The notes under the pieces: model-generated
What the model saw: only the letters and a program-made list of their open reading frames with translations
Databases searched by the model: none
Told to the model about the DNA's origin: nothing
Position numbers and translations under genes: made by a program
Assembly (NCBI GenBank): GCA_021851325.1
Contig: JAJZDZ010000008.1
Span: 62,001-126,000, forward strand
Direction: 5' to 3'
DNA length: 64,000 nt
Source of the DNA: Pseudomonadota bacterium
Lineage (GTDB): Bacteria; Pseudomonadota; Alphaproteobacteria; Micropepsales; Micropepsaceae
Part shown: positions 7,079 through 15,381 of the stretch, in pieces
Numbering within the stretch: position 1 is the stretch's first letter
Layout of the letters: each line of letters begins with the position of its first letter

Positions 7079-7825
7079 ATGGAAGACTTCGGCGCGAAAG
7101 TGCTCATCTCAGGAGACTTCGTTCCCCAGGACGCGATAGTTGCACTTCAACCATCAAACCGTCAAATCGATAACGAGACCGAAAATCAAATCGAGAGAGT
7201 GTGGAGAGAAAAGGTGGCAGGCGCAGAACGGAACGGCAAGCTTCTGTATAATGGTCTCTCGTATCGCCTCAATTCGTACAGAGTCGTTGATGATAAATTG
7301 TTCCTCGACCTTGGGACTCTCGAATACAAGGTGCGCGATGGCTTGATAGCTGTCCCGCGCTATCTTTCATTGCCCGAGTCCTATTGGCGTAAAGGGCTAT
7401 ATTCAACGGCAACGGTCAGGACCAGTGATGCACAGTACCTAATGGTCGAACTGTCGGGCAAATCCATGAATACGAACACCATCGACCTGATAGGCGGTGT
7501 GGTTGAAACGGAGCCAAAAATTCATGATGGCAACGGAATTTTCGAGTCATTTCTGAGGGAACTTGAGGAAGAGGCGCTGGTCGCTCGCGAAGAGGTAGAG
7601 TCGTGCAGGCTTAAATCGCTTATGCAAGAACGCCGCGGGAATATCGCTCTCTATTTTGAAGTGTTACTCAGGCTAAGCTCGGCAGACTTAAGACAACGAT
7701 ACGCGGGAGCAGCGCTTGAGAACGACATTAAGGCCGTAGCCTTCTTCAACCGTGACGAATATCTTGAGACTCTTCGCCGCCACAACCCCAACAAGCAGCT
7801 CGTTGGACAGGTTCTGGCTATTTAA
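7079..7825 (+). CDS. Nudix-fold protein with degenerate box
   Basis: 248-residue protein starting at the ATG at 7079 (a TTG at 7061 is an alternative but overlaps the promoter). About residues 135-165 hold a stretch like a Nudix box: IGGVVETEP, then SFLRELEEEALV, which keeps GG and the REUxEE core but has an irregular spacing. It ends with a domain containing FFNRDEYLETLRRHNPN. The N-terminal 100 residues are unfamiliar. Similar two-part Nudix-like proteins are known in defence-rich islands as hypothetical proteins. It stands alone between copies 1 and 2 of the 65-bp repeat. Hydrolase activity is uncertain because of the irregular box. Confidence 0.65.
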   Translation: MEDFGAKVLISGDFVPQDAIVALQPSNRQIDNETENQIERVWREKVAGAERNGKLLYNGLSYRLNSYRVVDDKLFLDLGTLEYKVRDGLIAVPRYLSLPESYWRKGLYSTATVRTSDAQYLMVELSGKSMNTNTIDLIGGVVETEPKIHDGNGIFESFLRELEEEALVAREEVESCRLKSLMQERRGNIALYFEVLLRLSSADLRQRYAGAALENDIKAVAFFNRDEYLETLRRHNPNKQLVGQVLAI

Positions 7826-7906
7826 GGAAAACTAGGGGCTTATCGGCCAAGAATCGTTCTAACCTCGTTCCATAAGGCGCACATTCAGGGACCTGCAGTG
7901 AGGTAA

Positions 7907-7940
7907 GCAAAAAAGCGCCGCCCGATGGCGAAGGGCGGGG
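7907..7940 (-). terminator. intrinsic terminator for 42-aa gene
   Basis: On the minus strand a CCGCCC/GGGCGG stem with a 9-base loop is followed by CGC and six T. It lies 25 bases after the stop of the small membrane protein gene and points to real transcription of that gene. Confidence 0.75.
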
Positions 7941-7964
7941 AGGCGTGATGATCGTAGGCGAAGG

Positions 7965-8093
7965 TCAGTGGTGGGGCTGTGAATCGGGATCGGCTTTTTG
8001 AGCGCGGAGAATCAAATAGATGAGTCCAACCGCAACCAAAGCAATCACCAGTTCGCCCGCCAATTCGTGAACGGGGACTCCAAAGATCCGCAT
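7965..8093 (-). CDS. small membrane protein, 42 aa
   Basis: Short gene with a good ribosome site (GGGAG, 6 bases before ATG) and its own terminator. The product begins MRIFGVPVHELAGELV, continues with one hydrophobic helix of about 17 residues (ALVAVGLIYLILR) and ends in a polar tail with DPDSQPHH. It therefore looks like a single-pass inner-membrane miniprotein. The function is unknown; in islands such proteins are often toxins of type I systems or small partners of larger enzymes. No antisense RNA gene could be recognised by eye. Confidence 0.6.
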   Translation of the reverse strand: MRIFGVPVHELAGELVIALVAVGLIYLILRAQKADPDSQPHH

Positions 8094-8158
8094 GTGTATC
8101 TCCCAATCAAGATGCGCGCGAATTATACCACTTCGGTCGAGGTGTCCTTAGTTGACGC

Positions 8159-8223
8159 GGCAAGCTTGAGCGCAACCAGTGTGTTCTCAACCAAAGTTCG
8201 AACATCGTCTCGATGAGGTGCAC
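8159..8223 (+). repeat. 65-bp island repeat, copy 2
   Basis: Second copy. The 31-base core at 8193-8223 differs from the core of copy 3 at one position only (G for A), while the first 34 bases are weakly alike. It lies between the 42-residue membrane protein gene and the 3' end of the gene at 8271. Confidence 0.7.
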
Positions 8224-8270
8224 AAATGGGGACTGCCAGTTTCAAAATACCTCCTCGAGGCAAACTTTTT

Positions 8271-8879
8271 CTATGCCGCCATTTGCGCGGTGCTTGGCAG
8301 CCATGCCAAGAAAGCTGTCTCCGGCTCATTCTGACGGAGAAACCAAAGAGCTCTTAATGTACCCTCCAACAACAAGGGGGCGCGGTGTTCGCCGTCGTCG
8401 AAGTCGGGCAAGACTATGCCTGGCTCCGCTTGTACGAAGGAAAGACTGGTTGGAATTTTTGCGAGCGCCGATCGCGGATGTGAATCTGCAAACGGGCCCT
8501 GCATCGACGCCAATTTTGCCAACGGATCCCAGTCCAGACCAGGCACGCAAAGCGTCCTAAGCAAATCGTCCCTCGACAATGGGCGGCACGTAAATGTCGG
8601 GTGTTCCCAGATAGCTGGCAGCAGGCCGCGCCGTCCAGGGTGCGCTTCAATCGCTGCTGAGAGAGTCCTGCGGTCACTCTCCGTCAGATCCTCGAATGGA
8701 ACGCCATTTCCAGCGCTCACAAAAAGCTCGCCAAAAACAAGGGCCCGATAGGTATGGCTGAAGCGGCTAGAGCTCAGCTCGGCGTAAGCCCACCTTTCCT
8801 CAAGAACTCTGTTTGAAATGGTCTGCCCCAGCATGCTCAAGGTATAGCATGCACCACAGTGCTCCGAAACAGGCGCCAA
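8271..8879 (-). CDS. unknown protein, up to 202 aa
   Basis: I do not recognise this protein. The frame is long and ends in a stop shortly before repeat copy 2. Two starts are possible: the ATG at 8879, or the ATG at 8834 giving MLGQTISNRVLEERWAYAEL. The product is soluble, with aromatic residues (RFSHTYRALVFGELF), a proline-rich middle (LPAIWEHPTFTCRPLSRDDL) and a C-terminal LLLEGTLRALWFLRQNEPE helix. Other frames on both strands are also fairly open here, which lowers confidence, but the amino-acid make-up is balanced only in this one. It lies between repeat copies 2 and 3 as a one-gene cassette. Confidence 0.5.
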   Translation of the reverse strand: MAPVSEHCGACYTLSMLGQTISNRVLEERWAYAELSSSRFSHTYRALVFGELFVSAGNGVPFEDLTESDRRTLSAAIEAHPGRRGLLPAIWEHPTFTCRPLSRDDLLRTLCVPGLDWDPLAKLASMQGPFADSHPRSALAKIPTSLSFVQAEPGIVLPDFDDGEHRAPLLLEGTLRALWFLRQNEPETAFLAWLPSTAQMAA

Positions 8880-8940
8880 TCAATTATCAACTTTGGGGAC
8901 GTTACGGACTCCCTGGCTTGCCTATGCCACCACGCTCCGC

Positions 8941-9005
8941 AACTAACTTGAACACGCTTAATGCTCTCTCCCCGAAAGTTCGAACATCATCTCGATGAGG
9001 TGCAC
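8941..9005 (+). repeat. 65-bp island repeat, copy 3
   Basis: Third copy in the same orientation as copies 1 and 2. The 31-base core is at 8975-9005. It runs directly into an inverted partial copy (see 8979-9026). It precedes the 3' end of the TrlF-type gene. Confidence 0.75.
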
Positions 9006-9026
9006 CTCATCGAGATGATGTTCGAA
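8979..9026. repeat. 48-bp perfect palindrome
   Basis: The 27 bases from TTCGAA (8979) to GTGCAC (9005) are followed by their exact reverse complement, overlapping in GTGCAC, to TTCGAA at 9026. Each arm is 21 bases around a 6-base self-complementary centre. The left arm is the end of repeat copy 3; the right arm is an inverted copy cut just past TTCGAA. It would form a strong cruciform or RNA hairpin. Confidence 0.9.
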
Positions 9027-9106
9027 TAAGCAGGGTGACATACACGCTGAAGGCCCACGCAGGCGGCGCTAATAGCTCATTGAGAGGTTTCTGACGTCCC
9101 CGGTGT

Positions 9107-12043
9107 CTACTGTATCGCCCTATACAAGTCGACAATTCGCCACCGGCCTTCGCGTATCTTGAATGGTTGCTTCCCCCCCTCTAGTAATCGCACAGCTTGG
9201 TCTCTAGTACCCGTTGCCCCATCCACATGCTCCAGCGAGCCGCTTAGGTAAGTAATTCTCGCGTGTGGCTCTCCGGGAGACTTTTTGCTGAAAGCGACAA
9301 TGACCTGTTCCGCATCCGTTGTGGCTACCAAATTTGGATTATGCGTGACGAGTATGACCTGACGCATGCGTTTCGCTCGGCGAAGAAACGGTACCAAGGC
9401 CTCAAAGATAGAGGAGTTATCAAGATTGCCTTCTGGTTGGTCAATGATAAGCGGTCTACGGTCGGTGTGGTCCATTGCGAGATATAGAATTAGAAGTACA
9501 ATCCCGCGCGTACCTGGCGAGAGGGCATCAAGCTCTGTGCCCTGATATTTTAGACCGTATTCTAGGCGAATATACTCCGGAGAGAACAACCAATCGTATA
9601 ATTTTTGGCGGGTTGCATGCGACACCAAGTGTCTGTCGGCTTTTACTCCGTCGATGGCCAGTTGTTTCAGAACCCCTTCTAGTTCCCTTCGAATATCTGC
9701 CTTACTTCCAAACCTCCAGGCGGAGGCTAGGCCACGATCCAACTGCTTGCCGGTATCCTCTTGACTGAGATCATTCCCCGCAGATCGACGCCGATCGAGT
9801 AAGTCGAGCCCTGTCTCAATCCATGACTTCGCGTCCGCCACCTGCCGCACGTTCAGTTCAAAGCCGGATTTTGTTCCATCTGATTCATCTGTGGCGATCA
9901 CGTCCGATAACGGCGCGTACATTGCCTCAAGCGCTGTTCGTTCCTCAGAAAGAACATCAAAATACGTTAGGTAGGCGGTCCACCTATCTTCTCGTCTCTT
10001 AGCAAGCGCAGTGCTCAAAGTCCCATCGATGCGATCAATTTCCCTAGTAAGTCGGACACTCTCGCTTTGCGCCTTCTCCTTTTGTTTTTGGAGTTCAATC
10101 AGCCTACTCCTTACCAGTTCATCAGTTGCTACCGACTGCTCGAGGGCCACAATTCGATGCTTTAGATCCACGATGGATTGTCCAGCAGGGGTGGGATTCT
10201 CAGCGTCTCCACGCAGGTCGTTCGCCTTATCGTCGACAATCTTCTCCAGATCATCGAGAAGTCCACTCGGATTTCCGGAAACCATCGGACGGAACTGTGC
10301 GACCTGCTCCTCGGTGAGGCCGAGCATTCTTAACTCGGCGGCCACTGCGTTAAACTGGTCATCAACGGTACGAAACAACCTTTGAACCCGTGCACGACCA
10401 TCAGAAATGGCCGTTTTTCGCTTGTTCAGCTCAGCGAGCTGTTCAGTCGCATTCTTCAGTAGCGTGCGCTCGGTCATAAGTTGTTCAGCAACATTCTGAT
10501 CAATCGACCCCTGAAGTTCTGGAAGCTGCTTGTCAATCGCGGCGATTGTCTTGGCAAGCTCTTCCTGCCGTGTCTGCTTCTGCGGCTTTGTAGCGATCTC
10601 ATTCTCCGTACGCACAATCTCGCTGTTCAGTTGAGATAGACGACCTCGAATTTCTGTTTTGTGCTCCTCTATCTGAGCAGTTTTAATGCGCCGAAGATCT
10701 TCAAATGAAGATGCCCCAAGGCGATCTGCCTCATCCAAATGGGAGAATATAACAGACTCAACTTCAGCAATAAGCTTTGCTCCCTTGAAGTCTTGCGAAC
10801 ACAGCTGTTCCACAAAATCCTGAGAGAGATACCTGACCTCCGGTCCCCTAGCCGGCGGTCGCATATGGAGGGCCGCCTCCGAGCGATGACCATCTTCCCA
10901 GTTCACCGCTACCCGCACGCCGTCGAGATAGGGTTCAGCCTTAGTGATAAATGACGACGTACTGCTTTCTCCGGTCCACGCTCCACACGAATAGGCAATC
11001 ATATCTGCTAGCGCGGTCTTCCCGGACCCCTTCTCGCCAATTACGGCGACGAGCCCTGGATTGAGTTTGATTGCAGGCGTGTCGAACCAGCTGTCGCCTC
11101 CGGTAATTGTAACGCCGCCAATTATTTTGCTCTTATCGAAAGCCGATGGCGGCGTTGGACCAATGTACACGCGGTCGTCAGGTTCGTAGAGTAGCTGACG
11201 TAGACCTTCGAAGGTAGGGTCCGCCTTAATCCAACAAAAGCGATCTTCTTCAGGTGCGAAAAGCTTTTCAGCGCTATGCGCATCTGAGCCATGAATACAC
11301 GGCATTATAGTACCCTTTTCGGCAACGATCGTTTCCGCAGAGTCAGAGCCGTTTCCAAGAAAGTACGCTCGATCCTTCGGATTTCCTGAAAAGATCATGT
11401 CGGCGAAGCGGTACATCTCTGCGCGCACCGCGGCAAATCCGGAATCTTTCGAAAGACCAGAAGCTCCATCCTTCGCGTTCGAGATGACGACGAGGGAATT
11501 TGCGGTTAGCCACCGATTGCTAGTGCGCCATTCGCGGAATTGCTCAAATGGCGGCTTGAAGGCGTTAATGCCCGCTCTAAGTTGCGATGAACTCTCGGTG
11601 GCTTTAGCGTTTACCTTTTGTCCCAACTTTCGCAGCTCCGTGGGAACACAGGAATAGGGGTCGCCATTGTAGCTAAAGGTAAGCTTTCCAAGCGCCTGTT
11701 CAATTTTTTCGACGTGCTCCGGGTCCTCTGGTGAGAGTAGCAGGTGTATGTTTACTGCCTTCCCGCCAGGTAATTCTGGCGTCATTCGGAATTCGATGTT
11801 TGGGAGAAGGAGATCGAATCCTCCAAGACGACCGCTTCGGTGGTAAGAGAGTATCTGTTTGTATCCTTCGATGGTGCAATAGTCGGTTATTCCCACAACT
11901 GAAACGCCGGCACCAGCAGTCTCTAACTCAGCGATGTAGGTATCCCAATCGTCAAATTCCTCGTAGAGAACGCTGGCTGGGGTATGGACATGGAGATCCC
12001 AACGTCGCCATTCGGAGCCTTTTGGATATCGTGCGTTTGCCAT
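9107..12043 (-). CDS. PHP-domain SMC-like ATPase (TrlF type)
   Basis: 978-residue protein with two parts. Residues 1-300 are a PHP-type metal-dependent phosphoesterase: DLHVHTPAS (16-24), GITDYCTI, and later HGSDAHS, all expected metal ligands. From about residue 300 an SMC/ABC-type ATPase follows: Walker A GEKGSGKTA (about 336), a long coiled coil (about 430-700) rich in E, Q, K and L, and Walker B LIIDQPEGNLDN (about 867) with a following VTHNPN switch. The architecture matches the PHP-ATPase family called TrlF. Likely role: nucleic-acid sensing coupled to a phosphoesterase, probably defence; the biochemical target is not known to me. It is a single gene, AT-richer than its hsd neighbours. 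Confidence 0.85.
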   Translation of the reverse strand: MANARYPKGSEWRRWDLHVHTPASVLYEEFDDWDTYIAELETAGAGVSVVGITDYCTIEGYKQILSYHRSGRLGGFDLLLPNIEFRMTPELPGGKAVNIHLLLSPEDPEHVEKIEQALGKLTFSYNGDPYSCVPTELRKLGQKVNAKATESSSQLRAGINAFKPPFEQFREWRTSNRWLTANSLVVISNAKDGASGLSKDSGFAAVRAEMYRFADMIFSGNPKDRAYFLGNGSDSAETIVAEKGTIMPCIHGSDAHSAEKLFAPEEDRFCWIKADPTFEGLRQLLYEPDDRVYIGPTPPSAFDKSKIIGGVTITGGDSWFDTPAIKLNPGLVAVIGEKGSGKTALADMIAYSCGAWTGESSTSSFITKAEPYLDGVRVAVNWEDGHRSEAALHMRPPARGPEVRYLSQDFVEQLCSQDFKGAKLIAEVESVIFSHLDEADRLGASSFEDLRRIKTAQIEEHKTEIRGRLSQLNSEIVRTENEIATKPQKQTRQEELAKTIAAIDKQLPELQGSIDQNVAEQLMTERTLLKNATEQLAELNKRKTAISDGRARVQRLFRTVDDQFNAVAAELRMLGLTEEQVAQFRPMVSGNPSGLLDDLEKIVDDKANDLRGDAENPTPAGQSIVDLKHRIVALEQSVATDELVRSRLIELQKQKEKAQSESVRLTREIDRIDGTLSTALAKRREDRWTAYLTYFDVLSEERTALEAMYAPLSDVIATDESDGTKSGFELNVRQVADAKSWIETGLDLLDRRRSAGNDLSQEDTGKQLDRGLASAWRFGSKADIRRELEGVLKQLAIDGVKADRHLVSHATRQKLYDWLFSPEYIRLEYGLKYQGTELDALSPGTRGIVLLILYLAMDHTDRRPLIIDQPEGNLDNSSIFEALVPFLRRAKRMRQVILVTHNPNLVATTDAEQVIVAFSKKSPGEPHARITYLSGSLEHVDGATGTRDQAVRLLEGGKQPFKIREGRWRIVDLYRAIQ

Positions 12044-12094
12044 GATAAATTCCAGCTATATGAAGTGTGCTCAATAATCGGAAGGACAGCTTAA

Positions 12095-12330
12095 CTTTAC
12101 CATTTTGCCTACGCTCGCGTCTCGACAGTAAAGTGGGCCCAAGTCAAGGTCTCGCTTGCCGAACAGCACGAAGCCATTGCCGAGTTCACGGAGATGTACG
12201 ACCTCCCGATATCTCAGTGGGTTGAGCATAGAGACGGCGGCTCGGACGGGCCGCCTTTTGTTTAAGGACATGATGGCCCGCCTCGGCCGTGACGAGGCCC
12301 CTGGAGTCCTCATTCACGAGATCGACCGCG
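12095..12330 (+). pseudogene. large serine recombinase, broken 5' part
   Basis: Two frames together give the N-terminal resolvase domain. The first frame (12095-12265) reads FAYARVSTVK, then VSLAEQHEAIAEF and ISQWVEHRDGGSDGPPF, the standard YxRVST start followed by SLxxQ and a QWxE strand; it ends in TAA. The +1 frame takes over at about 12258 with LFKDMMARLGRDEAPGVLIH and EIDR, the next conserved segment (catalytic-domain IHKIDR in relatives). There is no start codon and nothing of the large C-terminal domain. This is a dead recombinase remnant at the junction between TrlF and the restriction operon. Confidence 0.8.
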
Positions 12331-12388
12331 CGCCACTGATCATAGAAATCTTCCGCCGCTGCGCTTAAGACAGTGTATCGCTCCGCCA

Positions 12389-12517
12389 AAAGAGTTCCAG
12401 CCAAAATTCGAGGTCGAGGACGTTATGGGTTTGCCTAACCGGGCGATCTACCTGAAACTCATGCTTGATGGCATGCCGAGCCAGCCCTTCAGCGCGCAGA
12501 CGCTAAAGCGCTTCTAG
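12389..12517 (+). pseudogene. 3' remnant of VirD4-like ATPase gene
   Basis: Codons from KEFQPKFEVEDVMGLPN through IYLKLMLDGMPSQPFSA to TAG at 12515-12517. It matches the last 43 residues of the ATPase at 5680-6855 (KEFQPKFDTADLLNLPN, IYLKLMIDGMPSLPFSA) but with many differences, so it is a diverged second copy, not a fresh duplication. It has no start, and an extra A at the left edge breaks the frame. It marks the right border of the segment holding the 65-bp repeats and TrlF. Confidence 0.85.
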
Positions 12518-12704
12518 CAGGTTCACTGCGCCCGCCTTGGTCGCCTGTGCCAGAGTTTTGCGGTATTCTGACCGCATATGACCCTGGTACCCGGCTGGGC
12601 TCTCCGGTTAAATTTACGGCCGAGTCGGGCGCTCATCCCGGCGGCTTTCGGGGCGGCAGGAGCCCACCCGCACCAAGCGGGCCGGGACAGGGACCATTTC
12701 CTTC

Positions 12705-14162
12705 ATGTTTGAACAGACTTTCAAGAATATCGACGACGTGCTGTGGAAGGACGCCGGGTGCACGAGCGAACTCGACTACACCGAGCAGAGCTCCTGGCTT
12801 CTTTTCCTCAAATATCTGGACGAGCTGGAGGGCGAGCGCGCGGTCGAGGCCAAGCTCGCCGGCAAGAAGTATAACTACATCCTCGATGCGCCCTATCGCT
12901 GGGCGAACTGGGCCGCACCCAAAGGCAAGGACGGCAAAATCGATCACAACCGCGCGCTCTCAGGCGACGATCTCAGGGATTTCGTCAATCAGAAGCTCTT
13001 CCCTTATCTGGAGGGTTTCAAGCGGCGCGCCAGCGGGCCCAACACCATCGAATACAAAATCGGCGAGATTTTCGGCGAGATTAAGAACAAGATCCAGAGC
13101 GGCTACAATCTGCGCGAGGTGATCGACTATGTCGATGAGCTGCGCTTCGCCACCCAGACGGAGAAGCACGAGCTTTCCCACCTCTACGAAGCCAAGATCA
13201 AGAATATGGGCAATGCCGGGCGCAATGGCGGGGAGTATTATACGCCGCGCCCACTGATCCGCGCCATCATCGAGGTGGTCCATCCGAAAATCGGCGAGCG
13301 CATCTATGACGGTGCGGTAGGGTCCGCGGGCTTCCTCTGCGAGGCGTTCGACTATCTGCAGCGCACCAATCTCAAGCGCACTACGGCGCAGGACAAGATT
13401 CTTCAGGAGCGCACCTTCTATGGCAAAGAGAAGAAGTCACTCGCCTACGTTATCGGCACGATGAACATGATCCTGCACGGCATCGAAGCGCCGAACATCA
13501 TCCACACCAACACGCTCACAGAGAATCTCGCTGATATTCAGGAGAAGGATCGCTACGATGTGGTCTTGGCTAATCCGCCCTTCGGAGGCAAAGAGCGGCC
13601 GGAGGTGCAACAGAACTTCCCTATCCGCTCCGGCGAGACTGCGTTCCTGTTCTTGCAGCACTTCATCAAGATACTGAAGGCGGGCGGGCGCGCCGGCGTT
13701 GTCATCAAGAACACCTTCCTATCGAACACCGACAATGCTGCGGTCAGCCTGCGCAAGCTCCTGCTGGAAAGCTGTAATCTGCACACCGTGCTGGATTGTC
13801 CGGGCGGCACGTTCCAGGGTGCAGGTGTGAAGACCGTCGTGCTGTTCTTCGAGAAGGGTGCGCCGACGCGCAAAATCTGGTTCTACCAGCTCGATCCCGG
13901 TCGCAGCCTTGGCAAAACCAACGCACTGAACGACGATGATCTCGCGGAATTCGTGAAGCTGCAAAAGACCTTTGAGGACTCGCCTAAGAGCTGGAGCGTT
14001 GACATCAAGGATGTCGACGCCAAGACCTTCGACCTCTCCGTGAGGAATCCGAATGGCGGAGAGGGGGAGGCCCTCCGCAGCCCGGAAGAGATTCTGGGTG
14101 AGATCGCCGTGCTCGATTCTGAGAGCGCGAAGGTGCTGGCTAAAATCCGGGCGTTGCTATGA
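12705..14162 (+). CDS. hsdM: type I restriction system methyltransferase HsdM
   Basis: 485-residue N6-adenine DNA methyltransferase. The N-terminal HsdM helical domain (MFEQTFKNIDDVLW) is followed by NGGEYYTPRPLI, the SAM-binding segment YDGAVGSAGFL (about residue 200) and the catalytic NPPFGG motif (about residue 290). It methylates the recognition site set by HsdS and is needed for both modification and cutting. The final ATGA overlaps the start of hsdS, so the two are translationally coupled. Length fits the family, and the motifs are intact. GC is higher than in the island genes to the left, suggesting a different source. Confidence 0.96.
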   Translation: MFEQTFKNIDDVLWKDAGCTSELDYTEQSSWLLFLKYLDELEGERAVEAKLAGKKYNYILDAPYRWANWAAPKGKDGKIDHNRALSGDDLRDFVNQKLFPYLEGFKRRASGPNTIEYKIGEIFGEIKNKIQSGYNLREVIDYVDELRFATQTEKHELSHLYEAKIKNMGNAGRNGGEYYTPRPLIRAIIEVVHPKIGERIYDGAVGSAGFLCEAFDYLQRTNLKRTTAQDKILQERTFYGKEKKSLAYVIGTMNMILHGIEAPNIIHTNTLTENLADIQEKDRYDVVLANPPFGGKERPEVQQNFPIRSGETAFLFLQHFIKILKAGGRAGVVIKNTFLSNTDNAAVSLRKLLLESCNLHTVLDCPGGTFQGAGVKTVVLFFEKGAPTRKIWFYQLDPGRSLGKTNALNDDDLAEFVKLQKTFEDSPKSWSVDIKDVDAKTFDLSVRNPNGGEGEALRSPEEILGEIAVLDSESAKVLAKIRALL

Positions 14163-15373
14163 AGCAGGGGTGGCAGACTAAGGCCCTTGGTGAAGTCTGT
14201 GATGTCATTGGTGGCGGCACACCTTCCAAAAACAATGCAGCCTTCTATGCCGGCAATATTCCCTGGGCGACCGTCCGTGACATGCGGCATGAAGTAATTA
14301 CTGAAACAGAATGCTGCATCACGAAGGAGGCTGTTCGAAGTAGCGCGACCAACGTCATCCCAGCAAACAATGTGGTCATTGCAACTCGCGTCGGTTTAGG
14401 GAAGGTCTGCTTGCTTGGACAGGACACGGCCATCAATCAAGACCTTCGTGCGCTTATTCCGCGCGATAACAAAACCGTTTCCGTTCGATTCCTGTTTTGG
14501 TGGCTCAAGACAATGGCGGATACAATCATTGCAGAAGGGACTGGAGCGACGGTTCAAGGAGTGAAGCTTCCCTTCATCAAGTCATTGCAGCTTCCTGTGC
14601 CTCCGCTCGCGGACCAGCGGCGGGTCGTCCGCATCCTGGACGAAGCGTTTGCGGAACTCGCCACCGTCAAAGCCAACACCGAAAAGAACCTCCAGAATGC
14701 GCGTGCGGTTTTCGAGAGCCGTCTCGAAACGGTGTTCGCTGAAGGGGGGGAGGGATGGGAGGAGGTAACGGTTGGTGATGTCTGCGATATAAAGCACGGC
14801 TTTGCCTTTGATGGCGCTGACTTTTCCAGCAATGTGCCAGATGGGAGCCCGCTTATCATTACGCCTGGGAATTTCACTGAAGATGGCAGGCTGCTGTTCA
14901 ACGAGAAGAATACGAAGAGATTTAGTGGAAGCCCACCGCCGGGGTTGTCGTTTGAAATTGACGACCTTGTTGTCGTCATGACCGATCTCTCGTCAAAAAT
15001 GAAGATTCTCGGGAAGCCTGCCTTTATCGACAGGCCCAATGTTCTTCACAACCAGCGGATTGGACGGGTCATTTTAAAGACCGACGATATAAATAAGCGA
15101 ATCCTGTATTATTTTATGAGAACGCGGCGCTTCTCGGAAAATATCAAAGACACGTCAACAGGAACTATGGTCCGTCATACGGCCCCGCGCCGTATATTGG
15201 CAAATTCGTTTCTATACCCCAAGAAATTAAAGGAACAAAAAGCAGTTGTGGCGAAACTCGACAACCTTGAGGCAGAGACCTCACGATTAGCCCATCTATA
15301 TCAAAAAAAACTATCCGCCTTAGAAGACCTCAGGAAGTCAGTCCTCCACAAGGCCTTCTCTGGTCAGCTATAG
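14159..15373 (+). CDS. hsdS: type I restriction specificity subunit HsdS
   Basis: 404-residue subunit with two target-recognition domains. The first begins WQTKALGEVCDVIGGGTPSK and ends with LPVPPLADQRRVVRILDEAF, the usual conserved end followed by a spacer helix. The second begins WEEVTVGDVCDIKHGFAFDG and ends KLKEQKAVVAKLDNLEAETS with a second helix running to the C-terminus (SVLHKAFSGQL). Each domain reads one half of the split DNA site. The start overlaps the end of hsdM by 4 bases. The second domain has lower GC than the flanking DNA, as expected for exchangeable specificity domains. The sequence recognised cannot be told by eye. Confidence 0.95.
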   Translation: MKQGWQTKALGEVCDVIGGGTPSKNNAAFYAGNIPWATVRDMRHEVITETECCITKEAVRSSATNVIPANNVVIATRVGLGKVCLLGQDTAINQDLRALIPRDNKTVSVRFLFWWLKTMADTIIAEGTGATVQGVKLPFIKSLQLPVPPLADQRRVVRILDEAFAELATVKANTEKNLQNARAVFESRLETVFAEGGEGWEEVTVGDVCDIKHGFAFDGADFSSNVPDGSPLIITPGNFTEDGRLLFNEKNTKRFSGSPPPGLSFEIDDLVVVMTDLSSKMKILGKPAFIDRPNVLHNQRIGRVILKTDDINKRILYYFMRTRRFSENIKDTSTGTMVRHTAPRRILANSFLYPKKLKEQKAVVAKLDNLEAETSRLAHLYQKKLSALEDLRKSVLHKAFSGQL

Positions 15374-15381
15374 TAATTCGC

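Noticed and set aside
6984-9005. Reading the 65-bp repeats as integron attC sites
   Set aside because: They lack the inverse-core and core GTTRRRY ends and an integron integrase; the spacing and orientation alone are not enough.
12547-13122. 191-codon frame ahead of and inside hsdM
   Set aside because: It overlaps hsdM in another frame; product is S/R/P-rich and without motifs.
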